This document shows positions 4,766-6,815 of a stretch of DNA of 6,815 nt, piece by piece (the first letter of the stretch is position 1; every line of letters starts with the position of its first letter). This DNA comes from Alphaproteobacteria bacterium (GTDB lineage Bacteria; Pseudomonadota; Alphaproteobacteria; Sphingomonadales; Sphingomonadaceae): contig JAHJWA010000064.1 of assembly GCA_018828205.1 (NCBI GenBank), positions 1 through 6,815 on the forward strand, in the 5' to 3' direction. The position numbers and the translations under genes are program-made. The notes under the pieces are model-generated. The model was not told the origin of the DNA, searched no databases, and worked only from the letters and a program-made list of their open reading frames with translations.

Positions 4766-6160
4766 ATGACAAAGACTTTCGAACAGCTCGGCCTGTCGCA
4801 GCCCGCTCTCCAGGCGCTCGACCTCCAGGGCTACACCACCCCGACCCCGATCCAGGCGCAGGCGATCCCGCCCGTGCTCGAGGGGCGCGACCTGATGGGC
4901 ATCGCCCAGACCGGGACCGGCAAGACCGCCGCCTTCATGCTCCCCAGCATCGACCGGCTGCGCGAGGCCGACAACCAGACCCCGTTCAAATCCTGCCGCA
5001 TGCTGATCCTCGCGCCGACGCGCGAGCTCGCCGGGCAGATCGCCCAGTCGGCCAAGGATTACGGCGCGCTGGCGGGGCTCAAGGTCCATTCCATCGTCGG
5101 CGGGACCTCGGTCAACAAGGACCGCAACAAGCTCCACCGCGGCACCGACATCCTCGTCGCCACCCCGGGCCGGCTGCTCGATCTGATCGACCAGAAGGCG
5201 ATCGGTCTTGGCAGCGTGGAAATCCTCATCCTCGACGAGGCCGACCAGATGCTCGACCTCGGCTTCATCCACGCGCTGCGCAAGATCTCCGAGCTGGTCC
5301 CCAAGGAGCGCCAGACGCTGTTCTTCTCGGCCACCATGCCCAAGGCGATCAAGGAACTGGTCGGCAAATATTGCCGCAACCCGGTCCAGGTCTCGGTCAC
5401 CCCCGAAAGCACCACCGCCGAGCGGATCGACCAATATCTCTACATGGTCCAGCAGGAAGAGAAGCAGTCGCTGCTCGAGATGATCCTCTCGGGCCGTCAC
5501 CAGATTCCCGGCAAGATCGAGCGCGTGCTCGTGTTCGCGCGCACCAAGCACGGCTGCGACCGGGTGGTGAAGAAGCTGGCGCAGGTCGGCATCCACGCCA
5601 ATGCGATCCACGGCAACAAGAGCCAGCCGCAGCGCGAACGCGCGCTCGACGAGTTCAAGCGCGCCAAGACCCCGGTGCTGGTGGCGACCGATGTCGCCGC
5701 GCGCGGGATCGACATCCCCGGCGTCAGCCACGTGATCAATTACGAGCTGCCCAACGTGCCCGAGCAATATGTCCACCGCATCGGCCGCACCGCGCGCGCC
5801 GGGGCCGACGGCATCGCCATCGCGATGTGCGCCGAGGACGAGCGCGCCTATCTGAAAGACATCCGCAAGGTCACCGATGCCGAGTTCGAGCGCCTGCCGT
5901 TGCCGGACAATTTCCGCGCGGTGGTCGAGGGCGTCGGCCCGACCAAGCGCGAGCACCAGCAGAAGCAGGGCCGTGCGCAGGTCACCCCCTCGCGCGGCAG
6001 CCAGCCGGGCAAGAAGCATCCCTCGCGCGCCGGCAGGCCGCGCCGCGATGGTGAAGGCGGTGGGCATGGCGGTGGCGGGCAGGGCCGCTCGGGTGGAAGC
6101 TCGGGCGGGGGGCAGAACCGCAACCGCAGCCGCGGCGGTCGCGGCCAGGCTTCGCGCTAA
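4766..6160 (+). CDS. rhlE: DEAD-box RNA helicase, RhlE type
   Basis: This is an ATP-dependent RNA helicase that remodels RNA duplexes, in this subfamily mainly in ribosome assembly, RNA decay and cold adaptation. It has 464 residues. The Q motif has F5 and PTPIQ (26-30). Motif I AQTGTGKT is at 47-54, Ia PTRELA at 84-89, TPGR at 133-136, DEAD at 157-160, SAT at 188-190, LVFARTK from 255, ATDVAARGID at 307-316 and HRIGRTARAG at 337-346. All are intact, so it should be active. IHGNKSQ and NYELPNVPE match RhlE closely. From about 385 a basic, low-complexity tail rich in Gly and Arg ends in NRNRSRGGRGQASR and probably binds RNA without specificity. The ATG at 4766 starts right at the Q-motif domain but lacks a clear ribosome site. 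It is preceded by a long, structured non-coding stretch and followed by gor after 81 bases on the same strand. Confidence 0.96.
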   Translation: MTKTFEQLGLSQPALQALDLQGYTTPTPIQAQAIPPVLEGRDLMGIAQTGTGKTAAFMLPSIDRLREADNQTPFKSCRMLILAPTRELAGQIAQSAKDYGALAGLKVHSIVGGTSVNKDRNKLHRGTDILVATPGRLLDLIDQKAIGLGSVEILILDEADQMLDLGFIHALRKISELVPKERQTLFFSATMPKAIKELVGKYCRNPVQVSVTPESTTAERIDQYLYMVQQEEKQSLLEMILSGRHQIPGKIERVLVFARTKHGCDRVVKKLAQVGIHANAIHGNKSQPQRERALDEFKRAKTPVLVATDVAARGIDIPGVSHVINYELPNVPEQYVHRIGRTARAGADGIAIAMCAEDERAYLKDIRKVTDAEFERLPLPDNFRAVVEGVGPTKREHQQKQGRAQVTPSRGSQPGKKHPSRAGRPRRDGEGGGHGGGGQGRSGGSSGGGQNRNRSRGGRGQASR

Positions 6161-6167
6161 CCTCCTG

Positions 6168-6189
6168 GGTGACCCTGCACAGGGTTGCC
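6168..6189 (+). terminator. Hairpin just after the helicase stop
   Basis: GGTGACCCT (6168-6176) can pair with AGGGTTGCC (6181-6189) around a GCAC loop: nine pairs, two of them G-U, with a perfect five-pair top. It starts 8 bases after the TAA. No T-run follows, so it is a weak candidate terminator; it may instead shield the 3' end or belong to the gor leader. Confidence 0.35.
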
Positions 6190-6211
6190 GACCTACCCGA
6201 TGAAAGCCATA

Positions 6212-6241
6212 GCGCGCGCTCCCCCACCAAGGAGCGCGCGC
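6212..6241 (+). promoter_or_regulatory. Hairpin sequestering the gor ribosome binding site
   Basis: GCGCGCGCTCC (6212-6222) and GGAGCGCGCGC (6231-6241) form a perfect 11-bp stem around the 8-base loop CCCACCAA. The gor Shine-Dalgarno AAGGAG is at 6229-6234, so its GGAG lies in the stem and its AA in the loop. The stem ends at the base before the GTG start at 6242. In mRNA this should strongly hinder initiation unless something opens it. The pairing is seen directly; a regulatory role is inferred. Confidence 0.6.
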
Positions 6242-6815
6242 GTGGTCTTTCAATCTTCCGACGAATACGACTACGACCTCTTCACCATCGGCGCCGGTTC
6301 GGGCGGCGTGCGCGCCAGCCGGGTCGCCGCGGCGCATGGCGCCAAGGTCGCAATCGCCGAGGAACACCGCGTCGGCGGCACCTGCGTCATCCGCGGCTGC
6401 GTGCCCAAGAAGATGCTCGTCTACGGCGCGCATTTCGCCGAGGATCTCGAGGACTGCCAGCGGTTCGGCTGGGAGATCGAGGGCAAGCGCTTCAACTGGA
6501 AGACGCTGCGCGACAATGTGCTCGACGACGTCACCCGGCTCGAGGGCGCCTACACGAACACGCTCGAAAACCACGATGTGACGATCTTCAAGCAGCGCGC
6601 CGAGATCACCGGCCCGCACGAGATCACGCTGGCTGGTGGCCAGGTCGTGACCGCCAACCACATCCTCATTGCCACCGGTGCCCGCCCGCGCATGCCCGAA
6701 TGCGAAGGCGCCGAACATGCGATCAGCTCGAACGAGGCGTTTCACCTCGACGAATTGCCCAAGAAGATCATCATCGCGGGCGGCGGCTATATCGCCAATG
6801 AATTCGCGGGCATCT
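6242..6815 (+). CDS. gor: Glutathione-disulfide reductase, N-terminal 191 codons (cut by right window edge)
   Basis: Glutathione reductase is a cytosolic FAD flavoenzyme that reduces glutathione disulfide with NADPH and keeps the thiol pool reduced. The fragment shows the FAD dinucleotide fold GAGSGG at 17-22, the redox-active disulfide in GGTCVIRGCVPKK (C48 and C53), the second FAD motif ATGARP at 144-149, and the start of the NADPH-binding fold AGGGYIANEFAG at 179-190, where the window ends. The VIRGCVPKK context favours glutathione reductase over lipoamide or mercuric reductase. The GTG at 6242 is chosen because AAGGAG lies 7 bases upstream. An in-frame ATG at 6200 with no stop between would add 14 residues (starting MKAIARAPPP) but has no ribosome site. 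It follows the helicase by 81 bases on the same strand and may be partly co-transcribed with it. Confidence 0.94.
   Translation, partial: MVFQSSDEYDYDLFTIGAGSGGVRASRVAAAHGAKVAIAEEHRVGGTCVIRGCVPKKMLVYGAHFAEDLEDCQRFGWEIEGKRFNWKTLRDNVLDDVTRLEGAYTNTLENHDVTIFKQRAEITGPHEITLAGGQVVTANHILIATGARPRMPECEGAEHAISSNEAFHLDELPKKIIIAGGGYIANEFAGI

Noticed and set aside
4330..4767. A 145-codon minus-strand frame in the gap before the helicase
   Set aside because: It overlaps the lipoprotein and the helicase start, and has no ribosome site, domain or signal peptide. The structured leader explains the region better.
4682..6745. A 687-codon open frame on the minus strand across the helicase and gor
   Set aside because: Antisense to two well-supported genes, with no ribosome site and composition typical of a GC-rich shadow frame.
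1..6815. CRISPR array, tRNA, rRNA, transposase or phage attachment site
   Set aside because: I found no regularly spaced repeats, no cloverleaf, no transposase-like frame and no integrase in the window.

Overview
This is a GC-rich window of bacterial core chromosome. Protein content and gene order (lepB-rnc-era; the Era, RNase III and glutathione reductase sequences) point to an alphaproteobacterium, most likely a sphingomonad (Sphingomonadales, for example the Erythrobacter group). That placement comes from remembered family resemblance, not from a search.

Left part (1-1742, minus strand): a compact operon reading leftward, lepB (signal peptidase I), then rnc (RNase III), then era (ribosome-assembly GTPase, cut by the window edge). 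lepB and rnc overlap by four bases. The rnc-era junction is odd. A well-placed Shine-Dalgarno points to an ATG that opens only a five-codon frame, and this frame overlaps the rnc stop on one side and the era GTG start on the other. Divergent from lepB, with 49 bp between the start codons, lies pgi (glucose-6-phosphate isomerase, 1792-3384, plus strand).

Middle part (3385-4765): an accessory pocket with visibly lower GC than its flanks. It holds two small genes I do not recognise: a three-helix membrane protein (minus strand) and a cysteine-containing lipoprotein (plus strand). Around them are degenerate copies of a GAATGTCCGCT-type motif in direct and inverted orientation, several short inverted repeats, and a 367-base non-coding stretch. 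The end of that stretch looks like a structured leader for the next gene.

Right part (4766-6815, plus strand): an RhlE-type DEAD-box RNA helicase with a Gly/Arg-rich tail, then after 81 bases the start of gor (glutathione-disulfide reductase, cut by the right edge). The gap holds two hairpins. The second is a perfect 11-bp GC-rich stem whose 3' arm contains most of the gor Shine-Dalgarno and ends at the base before the GTG start codon.

The flanking genes serve protein export, RNA processing, ribosome assembly, glycolysis, RNA remodelling and thiol redox balance. I see no complete novel multigene system. The most interesting points are possible post-transcriptional control elements (the gor hairpin, the rnc-era minicistron, the helicase leader) and the repeat-flanked pocket of small genes.
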